Shown piece after piece: positions 3,959 to 10,148 of a stretch of 10,317 nucleotides of DNA (its first letter is position 1; each line of letters begins with the position of its first letter). Under the pieces are notes generated by a model. It was not told the DNA's origin. It searched no databases and worked only from the letters and a program-made list of their open reading frames with translations. This DNA comes from an uncultured Dehalococcoidia bacterium (lineage in GTDB: Bacteria > Chloroflexota > Dehalococcoidia > Dehalococcoidales > UBA3254), in the NCBI GenBank assembly GCA_903890885.1, contig CAITCX010000111.1, positions 1-10,317 on the forward strand. Direction: 5' to 3'. The translations under genes and the position numbers were made by a program.

Positions 3959-6153
3959 TTTGCCTTACCCTTGCGCCCGACCCGGCAGCCTGCGCTGACG
4001 TTACAGACGGCAAATGGATTTACACAGCCTTCCTGTTTGTCCTTTTTGTTCCAGGTCTTAGAAGTACATCCTGCTGGAAGAGTTGCCTTGATCTGCTTTA
4101 TGCAGGACTCACGGCTCTTCTTTTGCGCAGTATCGCAAACCGGCAGTTTGGCAGGTTTTACATCGGAGGCCATGCAGCCGACGCCGATCTGGCAGCCGAT
4201 AGCAGCTAACAGGGGATCAAAGTGTAAATCAGCCGAACCATTGACAATTGCCTTACGTGGTGATATATTATGCTCACTACTGCTGGGGAACGTTTCGGAC
4301 GTTTTAGCAGGGGGCATCCTAAATGGATGAGCATCTGGCGCTCCAGCTCTTCTTTTAAATTTGTAAAACGAAACAGGGAAAAGCCCTTTCTTGCCTGTCC
4401 TAGCTTCCTCGATATATATAATCAAACTCCCAATCGTCTTTGTATATTTTATAGTTTCCAGACCGTGATTCAGTTCTCCGCTTTCAATTTTATCAGGATC
4501 AGCAACTATATCTGGAATAAGCATGACATCGTCTTTTGTAATGGCCACCTGGCCACGTTGAGCCTCTTTTGAAGTAGTGCCGTGTTCGTTGATAATATGG
4601 TTTATTGAGAAAACATCTATTCTATGCTCATAACCGTCAATATCAATTCCGGTTGCTTCTTTAATTTTTCTGGCTTCCTTATTGTCTACCAACCGATACC
4701 TAAGTATTTTGTTTAGATTCCCCTTTTTTCCTTTTTGCTCAACAGCAAAATCCCAGAGTTCTCCAATCGCTTTCTTTATTAAGCGTAATTGCTCTGTTAA
4801 TTTCGAGGAATGTTCTTTCTGAAGCAGACACACCGGACACTCCATCTCTGCGGTAATATCCAATTGATCGATCAGCTTTTGGCTGACCTCGCGGATCTTG
4901 TCCAGGTTACGCTTTAAGACCTTAATATCTTTGCCCCACAGAGCCACATAGGGGAAGGAGCGCACGCCGGTATCAAAGCCGAAATGCTGGCCGATGACAT
5001 AGGCCACTGATTCGGCAATGGTCTCGGCGTCTGTGCCGGGCCCTCCACAATTGGAAGTCTCGCAGGTAGCATGAGCCAATTCATGGGCCAGTGTCTTGGT
5101 AGCCTGGTTAGTGGGTATTCCTGGCTTGACCCAGATAGTGCTGTGACGGTCCCAGTATCCCATGGCGCCGCCGGCGTCTTGTTCAGTTCTGTCGATCCTA
5201 AAGTTATTCCTGGCGGCCACGTCTTCGAGTTTTTTATAAAGGCTCATGGTTTCCTCGCCGGTTAAGACAGGTACATCAACCTTTGCGATTTCCTTACCTT
5301 CAGTTTGAGCAACATCAAAAACGTACACAACCTTGAAGAAGACCGGGGATACCTCAACCTCTTCTTCGGTTTCCTCTTCTGATTCTTCTTTTTGGGTTTT
5401 AGGCGGGTAGCACGGAGCGAGAATCATAATACCGCGCTCACCGGATTTAACGAACCGGCCCAGTTCTTTCCACTTGTTGAAACCGGCCACCATGGAGGCG
5501 GATGGCTTCTGGAAAGTGATCAGCAAAGTATTTCCCAGGCTGTAGTGATGAAATTTGGCGATTGTGTTCAAGAATTGCCGGAAGTTATCTGAATCCTGGA
5601 CATCTTTAACACCCTGCTCCAACTGCTGCAGCGCTAAATCTATTTTGCGCGGGACTACGGCGGTTTCTGTCACAAAAACATAATCACCCTCAACCGCCTT
5701 GAAGAATGAACTTAAATAACGATATTTAGGTGAAACGACGTCGCAGGTGTCCGATTCTTGTTTTAGTTTAACCTTACAAGCAGCATGATAATATATCGCT
5801 TCGAGTTTTTTACGCCACTGCCTTGACCAGACAACCGTATCCTTTTCGTCTTTGTGAGGTTCACCGCAAACAATTCGGTCCTTCAGGGCGTTGTGCTGGT
5901 CTAACGCCTCTTCAGCCAGTTCTTCCAGCATTTCGGTATGTTCCGGCGCCATGGCGATTGTTTCCTTGGCCAGGGTATGAAGACCGAGGGCATGCTTTGG
6001 GCCGCAGTATTCCCCGGAGTCGGCCAGGATGCAGGGACACTTGGGATCTGATAAATGACGCTGCAGCTCGGTGCATTCTTCGATCATAGAGCGCCATTGC
6101 CATTGAAGCATATCGTTAGGAGACTTGAAGTCTTTGGGTTTTGATTCTGCCAT
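3955..6153 (-). CDS. polyvalent protein: ArdC-like antirestriction/zincin plus PBECR-type nuclease-like domain
   Basis: 732 residues in at least four parts. Residues 1-140 form a helical Cys-containing region (CPC at 39-41, C50, HALGLH). Residues 165-300 match the ArdC N-terminal single-strand DNA-binding domain (FRQFLNTIAKFHHYSLGN, then FNKWKELGRFVKSGERGI). Residues 300-400 are the ArdC zinc peptidase with HELAH (357-361) and the likely third ligand E381. Residues about 500-600 resemble the phage Barnase-EndoU-ColicinE5/D-RelE-like (PBECR) domains of MuF-type and polyvalent proteins: GYEHRI (H510), INHIINEHG (H519, H524), QVAITKDDVMLIPDIV and YIEEARTGK. The tail (650-732) has eight cysteines. 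ArdC proteins protect entering DNA from restriction; PBECR domains are predicted RNases/toxins delivered with it. An AAGG site precedes the ATG, and the stop overlaps the JAMM gene (ATGA). Activity of the nuclease part is inferred from residues only. Confidence 0.85.
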   Translation of the reverse strand: MAESKPKDFKSPNDMLQWQWRSMIEECTELQRHLSDPKCPCILADSGEYCGPKHALGLHTLAKETIAMAPEHTEMLEELAEEALDQHNALKDRIVCGEPHKDEKDTVVWSRQWRKKLEAIYYHAACKVKLKQESDTCDVVSPKYRYLSSFFKAVEGDYVFVTETAVVPRKIDLALQQLEQGVKDVQDSDNFRQFLNTIAKFHHYSLGNTLLITFQKPSASMVAGFNKWKELGRFVKSGERGIMILAPCYPPKTQKEESEEETEEEVEVSPVFFKVVYVFDVAQTEGKEIAKVDVPVLTGEETMSLYKKLEDVAARNNFRIDRTEQDAGGAMGYWDRHSTIWVKPGIPTNQATKTLAHELAHATCETSNCGGPGTDAETIAESVAYVIGQHFGFDTGVRSFPYVALWGKDIKVLKRNLDKIREVSQKLIDQLDITAEMECPVCLLQKEHSSKLTEQLRLIKKAIGELWDFAVEQKGKKGNLNKILRYRLVDNKEARKIKEATGIDIDGYEHRIDVFSINHIINEHGTTSKEAQRGQVAITKDDVMLIPDIVADPDKIESGELNHGLETIKYTKTIGSLIIYIEEARTGKKGLFPVSFYKFKRRAGAPDAHPFRMPPAKTSETFPSSSEHNISPRKAIVNGSADLHFDPLLAAIGCQIGVGCMASDVKPAKLPVCDTAQKKSRESCIKQIKATLPAGCTSKTWNKKDKQEGCVNPFAVCNVSAGCRVGRKGKAK

Positions 6154-6313
6154 GTTTCTTAACCTTTGCCCTTACCCGCTTTTTTCGGGTTTTAATTGGT
6201 CCATAAACTTTAGTCCGGTAACTTTCAAAAGGATTCAAACCCTTTAACATCATGCGCTTTTGCTTGGGTGTCAGAATTTCAAAAGCGAATATTAACAAGC
6301 CCCTACGGGACAA
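6116..6313 (-). CDS. 65-residue basic protein, unknown
   Basis: A short, strongly basic protein from a TTG at 6311-6313 with AAAGGT eight bases upstream. The middle part (ILTPKQKRMMLKGLNPFESY) looks helical and protein-like, and the rest is Lys/Arg-rich (KTRKKRVRAKVKKHGR), suggesting nucleic-acid binding. It overlaps the end of the upstream gene by 11 bases and the start of the polyvalent protein by 38 bases; the second overlap is long for this gene cluster. A one-base shift at the A-run near 6181-6185 would end the protein earlier, without that overlap, so a frameshift or a different true end is possible. It fills the 149-base gap that would otherwise be empty. Confidence 0.45.
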   Translation of the reverse strand: MSRRGLLIFAFEILTPKQKRMMLKGLNPFESYRTKVYGPIKTRKKRVRAKVKKHGRIKTQRLQVS

Positions 6314-7031
6314 TTTTCATACCTTTGGACATTTTGATAGCTATCTCTTTATAATCCTGTGGCTGATTAAGAGATGCCACCTGCCGAGCTGGTTGCCTTG
6401 GCTCATCCTCTCTCTCCCAGGGCAGCGTTCCGCCGGTCTTGGATAATGCCGTTAAGTCCTGAACAACCGACTGCCTCATTAATGCCAGGGCCTCCAGCTG
6501 CGGGGCCTGTATAGCGCGATTAAACTCCGCTATTTTATTAGCCAGTGAGATCATGCCGTCAAATCCTGCTGTATTATCTCCGCTACTACTGCCGGGTACC
6601 AAACCCAGCATTTTAAGTATCGGCGCGATATTAGACAACATTTTTTCCGGTCCAGATCCGCCGTCGTTACCTAATCCGGGACCTGGAGGCAACCCCCCAC
6701 CGTCGGATGGCGTAACGGCAGCGCTTTGAACGTTGGCCTGTTTCTGGATAGAGTCGATGAAACCGATTACAGGAGTTAGTTGATCGTTTAAGGTTTTATA
6801 ATTATCCTTGACCTGGTTAGAAAGGTTTTCTCCGAGCACTTTGACCTTTGTTTCAATCAGTCCGGAGAGATTCTGTTCTGATTTCTTGACGGCATTCTCG
6901 GCTACGCCGCCCATCATATCAAAGAGCAGGTTTATATCCAGCCCCAGCTCTTCTAGTTTGCTCATTAAACCCTTTACACGCTGCATCTGCTCCGACTGTT
7001 CGGGTTGTTGGTTAATATTCTCTTCTGCCAT
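6303..7031 (-). CDS. 242-residue soluble protein with helical N-terminus and Gly/Pro linker
   Basis: Not recognised. Residues 15-100 are helical with heptad-like spacing (MQRVKGLMSKLEELGLDINLLFDMM and IETKVKVLGENLSNQVKDNYK). Residues about 105-130 are a flexible GGGLPPGPGLGNDGGSGP linker, followed by a second helical part (130-200) and a Pro/Arg-rich tail. No enzyme motif, signal peptide or membrane segment is seen. The GAGG site lies in the end of the upstream gene and the ATG is one base after its stop. The design resembles structural or scaffold-type proteins of mobile elements, but that is a guess. Confidence 0.75.
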   Translation of the reverse strand: MAEENINQQPEQSEQMQRVKGLMSKLEELGLDINLLFDMMGGVAENAVKKSEQNLSGLIETKVKVLGENLSNQVKDNYKTLNDQLTPVIGFIDSIQKQANVQSAAVTPSDGGGLPPGPGLGNDGGSGPEKMLSNIAPILKMLGLVPGSSSGDNTAGFDGMISLANKIAEFNRAIQAPQLEALALMRQSVVQDLTALSKTGGTLPWEREDEPRQPARQVASLNQPQDYKEIAIKMSKGMKIVP

Positions 7032-7032
7032 T

Positions 7033-7644
7033 TTACCGCCTCGCCATCGGGACTATTATTTGTTTCGGAATAAAGCCGCGTTTCAATCCCTCTGCCTCAA
7101 TGACGCTATCCGGAAGATTTTCAAGGGTGGCTTGTATGATGGCCGGTTTATTCGCTTCTACAATACCGGCTTTTATTTTCTCCCATTGTTGGTTATGACC
7201 CTGGCACTTGCCTGATTCACAATGGTTTATAACCTCACTTAAATCCTCCGGTATGGTATCGGCTTTTTCTGTCATCTGGCGCTCCAGGGTTGCAACCTTC
7301 TCATTCAGAGAGGTTATTTCAGCGGATTTTTTATCACATTCGTTGCACACAACTTTCTCCTTAATGTTTTCAGGCTCATTTTGATCTTCAACTATAACCG
7401 GAATTATAACCTCTTGTTTTTCGAGAGTGGCAGCAGGCTGGGCTAGTGAAGCGGATTGTTCAGAGGGTATATCCGTAGTTAGTACCTGAGCGTCTTTAGT
7501 CTCGGTTATATTTTCGGTTATATGGACTAAAAACTTCCCCCATCCTATGCTTTTGATTCCTCTGCTGGCTAAATACTGTTTCCTAGCCTCTTCGAGGGCT
7601 TTCAGGTCCTCTTCAGATACACCGATAGATTTACCGTTTTTCAT
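7033..7644 (-). CDS. 203-residue protein with coiled coil and Cys clusters
   Basis: Not recognised. The N-terminus (10-40: EEDLKALEEARKQYLASRGI followed by KSIGWGKFLV) is a short helix and a possible strand. A polar Gln/Glu/Thr-rich linker follows to about 95. C100-x2-C103 (VVCNEC) opens a coiled coil (SAEITSLNEKVATLERQM, about 107-124), and C142-x4-C147-x2-H150 follows. The four ligands could hold zinc at the ends of the coil. The C-terminal 40 residues are helical and end in MARR. GAGGT lies seven bases before the ATG. It is the first gene after the intergenic break with TTGACA and two direct repeats, so it probably heads the middle operon. Confidence 0.75.
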   Translation of the reverse strand: MKNGKSIGVSEEDLKALEEARKQYLASRGIKSIGWGKFLVHITENITETKDAQVLTTDIPSEQSASLAQPAATLEKQEVIIPVIVEDQNEPENIKEKVVCNECDKKSAEITSLNEKVATLERQMTEKADTIPEDLSEVINHCESGKCQGHNQQWEKIKAGIVEANKPAIIQATLENLPDSVIEAEGLKRGFIPKQIIVPMARR

Positions 7645-7655
7645 TAGCTTACCTC

Positions 7656-7695
7656 AATCTTAAGTTATTACCCTATTTAATCTAAAGTTATTACC
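7656..7695 (-). repeat. two 17-base direct repeats, 23-base period
   Basis: On the minus strand GGTAATAACTTTAGATT (7679-7695) is repeated as GGTAATAACTTAAGATT (7656-7672), 16 of 17 positions identical, with starts 23 bases apart (just over two helical turns). The first copy covers the presumed -10 region and the second lies in the leader before the 203-residue gene. This placement suits binding sites for a repressor or a replication initiator (iteron-like), although two copies are few for an origin. Confidence 0.6.
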
Positions 7696-7713
7696 ACTTA
7701 CCAAGGCTGTCAA
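7685..7713 (-). promoter_or_regulatory. candidate promoter for the middle operon
   Basis: A perfect TTGACA (7708-7713, minus strand) is followed after 17 bases by TAACTT (7685-7690), a weak -10 box. It lies in the only gap between the right and middle blocks and reads toward the 203-residue gene, whose ATG is about 40 bases further on. The -10 box lies inside the first direct repeat. Confidence 0.35.
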
Positions 7714-7731
7714 TAATTTAGCCTCAAATAT

Positions 7732-7745
7732 CACTTTTAAGTGGA
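7732..7745. repeat. palindrome flanking the recombinase region, copy 1
   Basis: The plus strand reads CACTTTTAAGTGGA, with CACTT and AAGTG able to pair. It lies just downstream of the 41-residue ORF. It shares 12 of 14 bases, same orientation, with the copy at 8521-8534. Confidence 0.4.
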
Positions 7746-7748
7746 AAG

Positions 7749-7874
7749 TTACAACCTTACTTTTTTGGGATAAGCTCTAACCCTGATCTCTTCGTCGACT
7801 GACTCAACGACGCAGCGGCCGTCTTTCCTTATGAGCTGCTTAATCCGGTTTAGTATTTCCTGGGATATTTTCAC
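7749..7874 (-). CDS. 41-residue ORF, unknown
   Basis: A GTG at 7872-7874 is preceded by AGGAGGGG, which is formed by the last codons of the recombinase gene; two bases separate that stop from the GTG. The peptide is charged (MKISQEILNRIKQLIRKDGR then CVVESVDEEIRVRAYPKKVRL), with a helix followed by two likely strands. The strong ribosome site and tight spacing support it as real. It could be a small regulator or directionality factor for the recombinase; nothing in the sequence proves that. Confidence 0.55.
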   Translation of the reverse strand: MKISQEILNRIKQLIRKDGRCVVESVDEEIRVRAYPKKVRL

Positions 7875-7876
7875 CT

Positions 7877-8503
7877 TTACCCCTCCTTTTGAATTTTTTT
7901 TACCAGCTCCAGAATATCAGTTGTTTTTTCCGGAGCGCTGATTTTAACCTCTTCGTTTATTTTCTTCAGTGCGTCAGTTACACGAACCTGCGGCGGATCG
8001 AAATATCTCTCCGCGGATGAAAGACGCTTCTGGCCCAGGCTTCTCTGCACTATCTTTGCCTGGGCCAACAGGGTCTTGGATCCCAAATTAGCATTGGATA
8101 GGCGGTAACCTACAGAGTGTCGGAAGGAGTGAGGGTGAATTGTTTCCCTGACGCCCGCAGACCGGCAGGCTTTTTTAAGAGCTAACCAGGCGCCCGAAGG
8201 ACTGAGCTGGAATACCCTGGTGCCTCGCATATACCTGGTGCGTGACATCAGGCGGTTATAAAGATCAAGCGTCAAAGGAAGATGTTCCCTGGGATGATCA
8301 CTTCTCTTGGTCCGTATTATCCACACACCCTCGTTCTCTAAATCGGTTTTGAGAATAGCCAGCCCTTCCTGGAGGCGAATCCCGGTCTGCCATAGAATCT
8401 CGTAAAAAAGCCGCCAATGTTCTGGAAGTTTGGCCATGATCAGACCGTATTCCCACTCTTCTATGGGTGTGGTATCAGTAAGTTGATTCTTCGGTCGGCT
8501 CAT
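7877..8503 (-). CDS. short tyrosine recombinase/integrase (catalytic domain only)
   Basis: 208 residues, the length of a catalytic domain without the usual N-terminal SAM-like core-binding domain. Motifs: R43 in TGIRLQEGL, possible K66 in RTKRSDH, H125-x2-R128 in HPHSFRH, and the nucleophile Y167 in SSAERYFDPP. The third basic position, normally H in LGH, is Q158 (SLGQKR), which could lower or alter activity. The C-terminal 40 residues form a charged helix, as in proteins that bind their neighbours on DNA. AAGGAG lies six bases before the ATG. Roles for such enzymes include integration, excision, dimer resolution or inversion; two near-identical palindromes flanking the gene are candidate targets. 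The next gene starts two bases after its stop. Confidence 0.88.
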   Translation of the reverse strand: MSRPKNQLTDTTPIEEWEYGLIMAKLPEHWRLFYEILWQTGIRLQEGLAILKTDLENEGVWIIRTKRSDHPREHLPLTLDLYNRLMSRTRYMRGTRVFQLSPSGAWLALKKACRSAGVRETIHPHSFRHSVGYRLSNANLGSKTLLAQAKIVQRSLGQKRLSSAERYFDPPQVRVTDALKKINEEVKISAPEKTTDILELVKKIQKEG

Positions 8504-8512
8504 TATTTCTCC

Positions 8513-8683
8513 TTATAATCCACTTTTCCGTGGAGACTCGATTCTTGTTTTGGCCTCTACCCCTGGTGTGTTCGTGCCTAATTTCGAGGCTAAACTAGAT
8601 ATAATAGGTATTTTATTGAGTTTGTATTTGTCTTTAAAAAGCACATTCGAGGCCCCGGGACTTTCCTGATTATTGATCCGCAC
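8513..8683 (-). CDS. 56-residue ORF, doubtful
   Basis: A GTG at 8681-8683 opens a frame overlapping the end of the 80-residue gene by 14 bases and stopping within the ribosome site of the recombinase gene. The peptide contains FKDKYKLNKIPIISSLASK and a Ser/Thr/Arg-rich end; nothing is recognised. There is no convincing Shine-Dalgarno site. An internal GTG at codon 15 is an alternative. It is listed because it would close the only gap in the right block and because the neighbouring small ORFs appear real. Otherwise this 166-base stretch holds only the palindrome at 8519-8534. Confidence 0.33.
   Translation of the reverse strand: MRINNQESPGASNVLFKDKYKLNKIPIISSLASKLGTNTPGVEAKTRIESPRKSGL
8519..8534. 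repeat. palindrome flanking the recombinase gene, copy 2
   Basis: The plus strand reads TCCACTTTTCCGTGGA: five-base arms TCCAC/GTGGA around TTTTCC. It lies just before the recombinase ribosome site and shares CACTTTTNNGTGGA with 7732-7745. No T-run follows on either side, so it is not a typical terminator. Confidence 0.42.
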
Positions 8684-8912
8684 TGCGTAGCTCTATTTCA
8701 CAATTTGAGCAGTAACCCTCCTGGCATAATTTACCAGCGCGAAGGATGCAGGGTTGGCCGTGATGGTTGACCGGCCCCGTAGTATTAGAACAACCATAGG
8801 AATGGCGGTATCCGCTGCCGTCCTGGGACTGCTCCAGTGGTCCGTAACCAGATTGGCCGCAAACATAACAGATGGGTTTCTTTGTCTCCTTTGCCTTCTT
8901 TGCCTTTGTCAC
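8670..8912 (-). CDS. 80-residue Cys-rich zinc-binding protein
   Basis: The GTG start at 8910-8912 follows AAAGGAGA at good spacing. A Lys-rich N-terminus (MTKAKKAKETKK) precedes C15-x2-C18 (CYVCGQ), then C41, C55 and C63-x4-C68-x2-C71 (CQEGYCSNC), with H37, H50 and H51 between. This is enough for two zinc sites. No named family is recognised. It follows the DnaD-domain gene by 18 bases and precedes the recombinase, so a role in DNA transactions is likely but unproven. Confidence 0.72.
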   Translation of the reverse strand: MTKAKKAKETKKPICYVCGQSGYGPLEQSQDGSGYRHSYGCSNTTGPVNHHGQPCILRAGKLCQEGYCSNCEIELRSADQ

Positions 8913-8919
8913 GTTATAT

Positions 8920-8924
8920 CTCCT
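8920..8924 (-). promoter_or_regulatory. ribosome binding site fixing a GTG start
   Basis: AGGAG lies seven bases before the GTG at 8910-8912. It fixes the start of the 80-residue Cys-rich protein, for which no ATG is available. Confidence 0.75.
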
Positions 8925-8930
8925 TTCTGC

Positions 8931-9257
8931 TTACCCTAAAGATATTTTGGTCTTCCTCTTGTTCCAGGCGGCCAGAATGTCTTGCGGATCACTCAGGACG
9001 TTATTAGAGTAGACGCCCTGGCTGGCGAACTTATCAGGGTTGCTCGTGTCCTCTTTAACGCGTCTCTCCAGAATGCTTTCGATGTACCTCCAGCTGGTGA
9101 CTCCCTGGCGGGCAGCCTCTTCGAAGGCGTATACCAGGTCCGCTTCCGTGTAATCCTCAAAATAGGAATTCAGGCGCAGGGCCGCCGACTGGTTGATCTC
9201 ACCGATCCGGGACTGAAAGACTTCACAGACTCTCTTAACGGCGTCACTGTTTAACAC
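8931..9257 (-). CDS. DnaD-domain replication protein
   Basis: 108 residues. The first two thirds match the DnaD/DnaB_2-type domain: V10-CEVFQSRIG, then SYFEDYTEADLVYAFEEAAR and the hallmark SWRYIESILER (55-65), where the Y-I-x-x-I-L-x-x pattern is typical. DnaD domains help load the replicative helicase, and in phages and plasmids they occur in initiator or helicase-loader proteins. Here the domain stands alone, without the usual N-terminal winged helix, which might be supplied by the upstream HNH protein (its C-terminus looks HTH-like). GTG start with GGAGG four bases upstream, inside the end of the HNH gene, which it overlaps by 14 bases. Confidence 0.8.
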   Translation of the reverse strand: MLNSDAVKRVCEVFQSRIGEINQSAALRLNSYFEDYTEADLVYAFEEAARQGVTSWRYIESILERRVKEDTSNPDKFASQGVYSNNVLSDPQDILAAWNKRKTKISLG

Positions 9258-10017
9258 TTTTCCTCCGGGTGATAATGGTTCCTGATTCGGTTTTATGAGA
9301 CTCGAGCGGCCCCCTGTACGATGTCAGCTTCCTGAGATACTTGGCGGTGGTGTCGATGGTACACCCTGCTTCTTCTGCTCCCGCGTCTGTTAACTGCTCT
9401 CTGGTTAAAGCTCCTACTCTATCTACTTCTCTTAAAGCGAAGGTCCTGAACTTAACTTCACAGAGAGAGGTTATTTTTAACTCTGGTCTGGCATCTGTGC
9501 AGTCTATGGATTTTCTTAATAGTTCAGTATTGGAAATCATTTTTCTTTCCTGCGCGACATACATATTTCGGTCACAATCGGTTTTTATCATTTTGATCTG
9601 GACATCCACCGGGTATTTCCGAAATTCGAGATTACATTTGTTGCATAAGATATGCAGGTTTTCTACTTCCCAATTATGTATATCGTTATCGGCGTGGTGA
9701 ATCTCCAGCTCGTTTTCAGAGGTTTCCGGCCCGTCGCGGGCAGGCCAGTAACCACAGTGTATACACCAACTCCCCTCACGTTCGGATATTTGACTAAAAA
9801 GGGCATTTCTAACAGGGACGCTGAATCTTTTAGGCACGTCGTTTTCCCCTTTAACTTTCGAATTGATTAAGAATCTGGTTACAAAAATCTTTTTATAATG
9901 GGGTTTGCATCTGTATATTTTGGTGCAGCCGCCCTTATGGGCTTCGAAGGCTGCCACCGTTTCGAACTTCCGGAAGCAATTACTGCATTCAAATTGATTT
10001 TCAGATACGATTTTCAT
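9244..10017 (-). CDS. C2H2-type finger plus HNH nuclease-like protein with HTH C-terminus
   Basis: 257 residues from the ATG at 10015-10017. A frame-extended ATG at 10032 lacks a ribosome site, whereas GGAG at 10023-10026 serves 10017. Residues 11-31 form a C2H2/C2HC-type finger (C11, C14, H27, C31). Residues 85-132 form an HNH module: C85-x2-C88, ELEIHHAD (H107, H108), ENLHILCNKCN (N120, H122, C125, C128). The tail (about 200-240: ALTREQLTDAGAEEAG then a second helix with TTAKYLRKL) looks like a winged helix for DNA binding. HNH enzymes nick or cut DNA; in mobile elements they serve homing, packaging or replication initiation. The start overlaps the stop of the 44-residue zinc-ribbon gene by ATGA, and the stop overlaps the DnaD gene. 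Confidence 0.83.
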   Translation of the reverse strand: MKIVSENQFECSNCFRKFETVAAFEAHKGGCTKIYRCKPHYKKIFVTRFLINSKVKGENDVPKRFSVPVRNALFSQISEREGSWCIHCGYWPARDGPETSENELEIHHADNDIHNWEVENLHILCNKCNLEFRKYPVDVQIKMIKTDCDRNMYVAQERKMISNTELLRKSIDCTDARPELKITSLCEVKFRTFALREVDRVGALTREQLTDAGAEEAGCTIDTTAKYLRKLTSYRGPLESHKTESGTIITRRKSVKQ

Positions 10018-10148
10018 TTCTTCTCCGGGCATGGATGACAGTTACCGCAAATCCAAACTTTCCTACCGTAGTAATAGGCTCCAGGTAAATACCAACTAAC
10101 TGATTTACATGCAGAGCAAGGATAATCGGGTTTTGGAGGTTGATTCAT
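10014..10148 (-). CDS. 44-residue zinc-ribbon protein
   Basis: The ATG at 10146-10148 overlaps the stop of the upstream partial gene (ATGA); GGTAAGAG precedes it. Ligands C11-x2-C14 (CSAC) and C34-x2-C37-x2-C40 (CGNCHPC, with H38) around a central SWYLPGAYYYGRKVW give a compact zinc ribbon. The form CxxC...W...CxxCHPxP is frequent in small proteins beside replication and primase-type genes of mobile elements. The stop overlaps the start of the HNH gene, so it is coupled on both sides. Confidence 0.72.
   Translation of the reverse strand: MNQPPKPDYPCSACKSVSWYLPGAYYYGRKVWICGNCHPCPEKK
10023..10026 (-). promoter_or_regulatory. ribosome binding site fixing the HNH gene start
   Basis: GGAG lies five bases before the ATG at 10015-10017. 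It makes this the real start rather than the in-frame ATG at 10030-10032, which has no such site. Confidence 0.65.

Noticed and set aside
3940..4572. Plus-strand open frames opposite the ArdC fusion tail
   Set aside because: They overlap a recognised coding frame on the other strand, have unlikely composition, and lack ribosome sites.
8519..8534. Rho-independent terminator between the Cys-rich gene and the recombinase
   Set aside because: The stem is only five base pairs and no T-run follows.
10018..10032. Upstream ATG for the HNH gene
   Set aside because: No ribosome site precedes it, while GGAG is correctly spaced from the ATG at 10017, which also overlaps the upstream stop.
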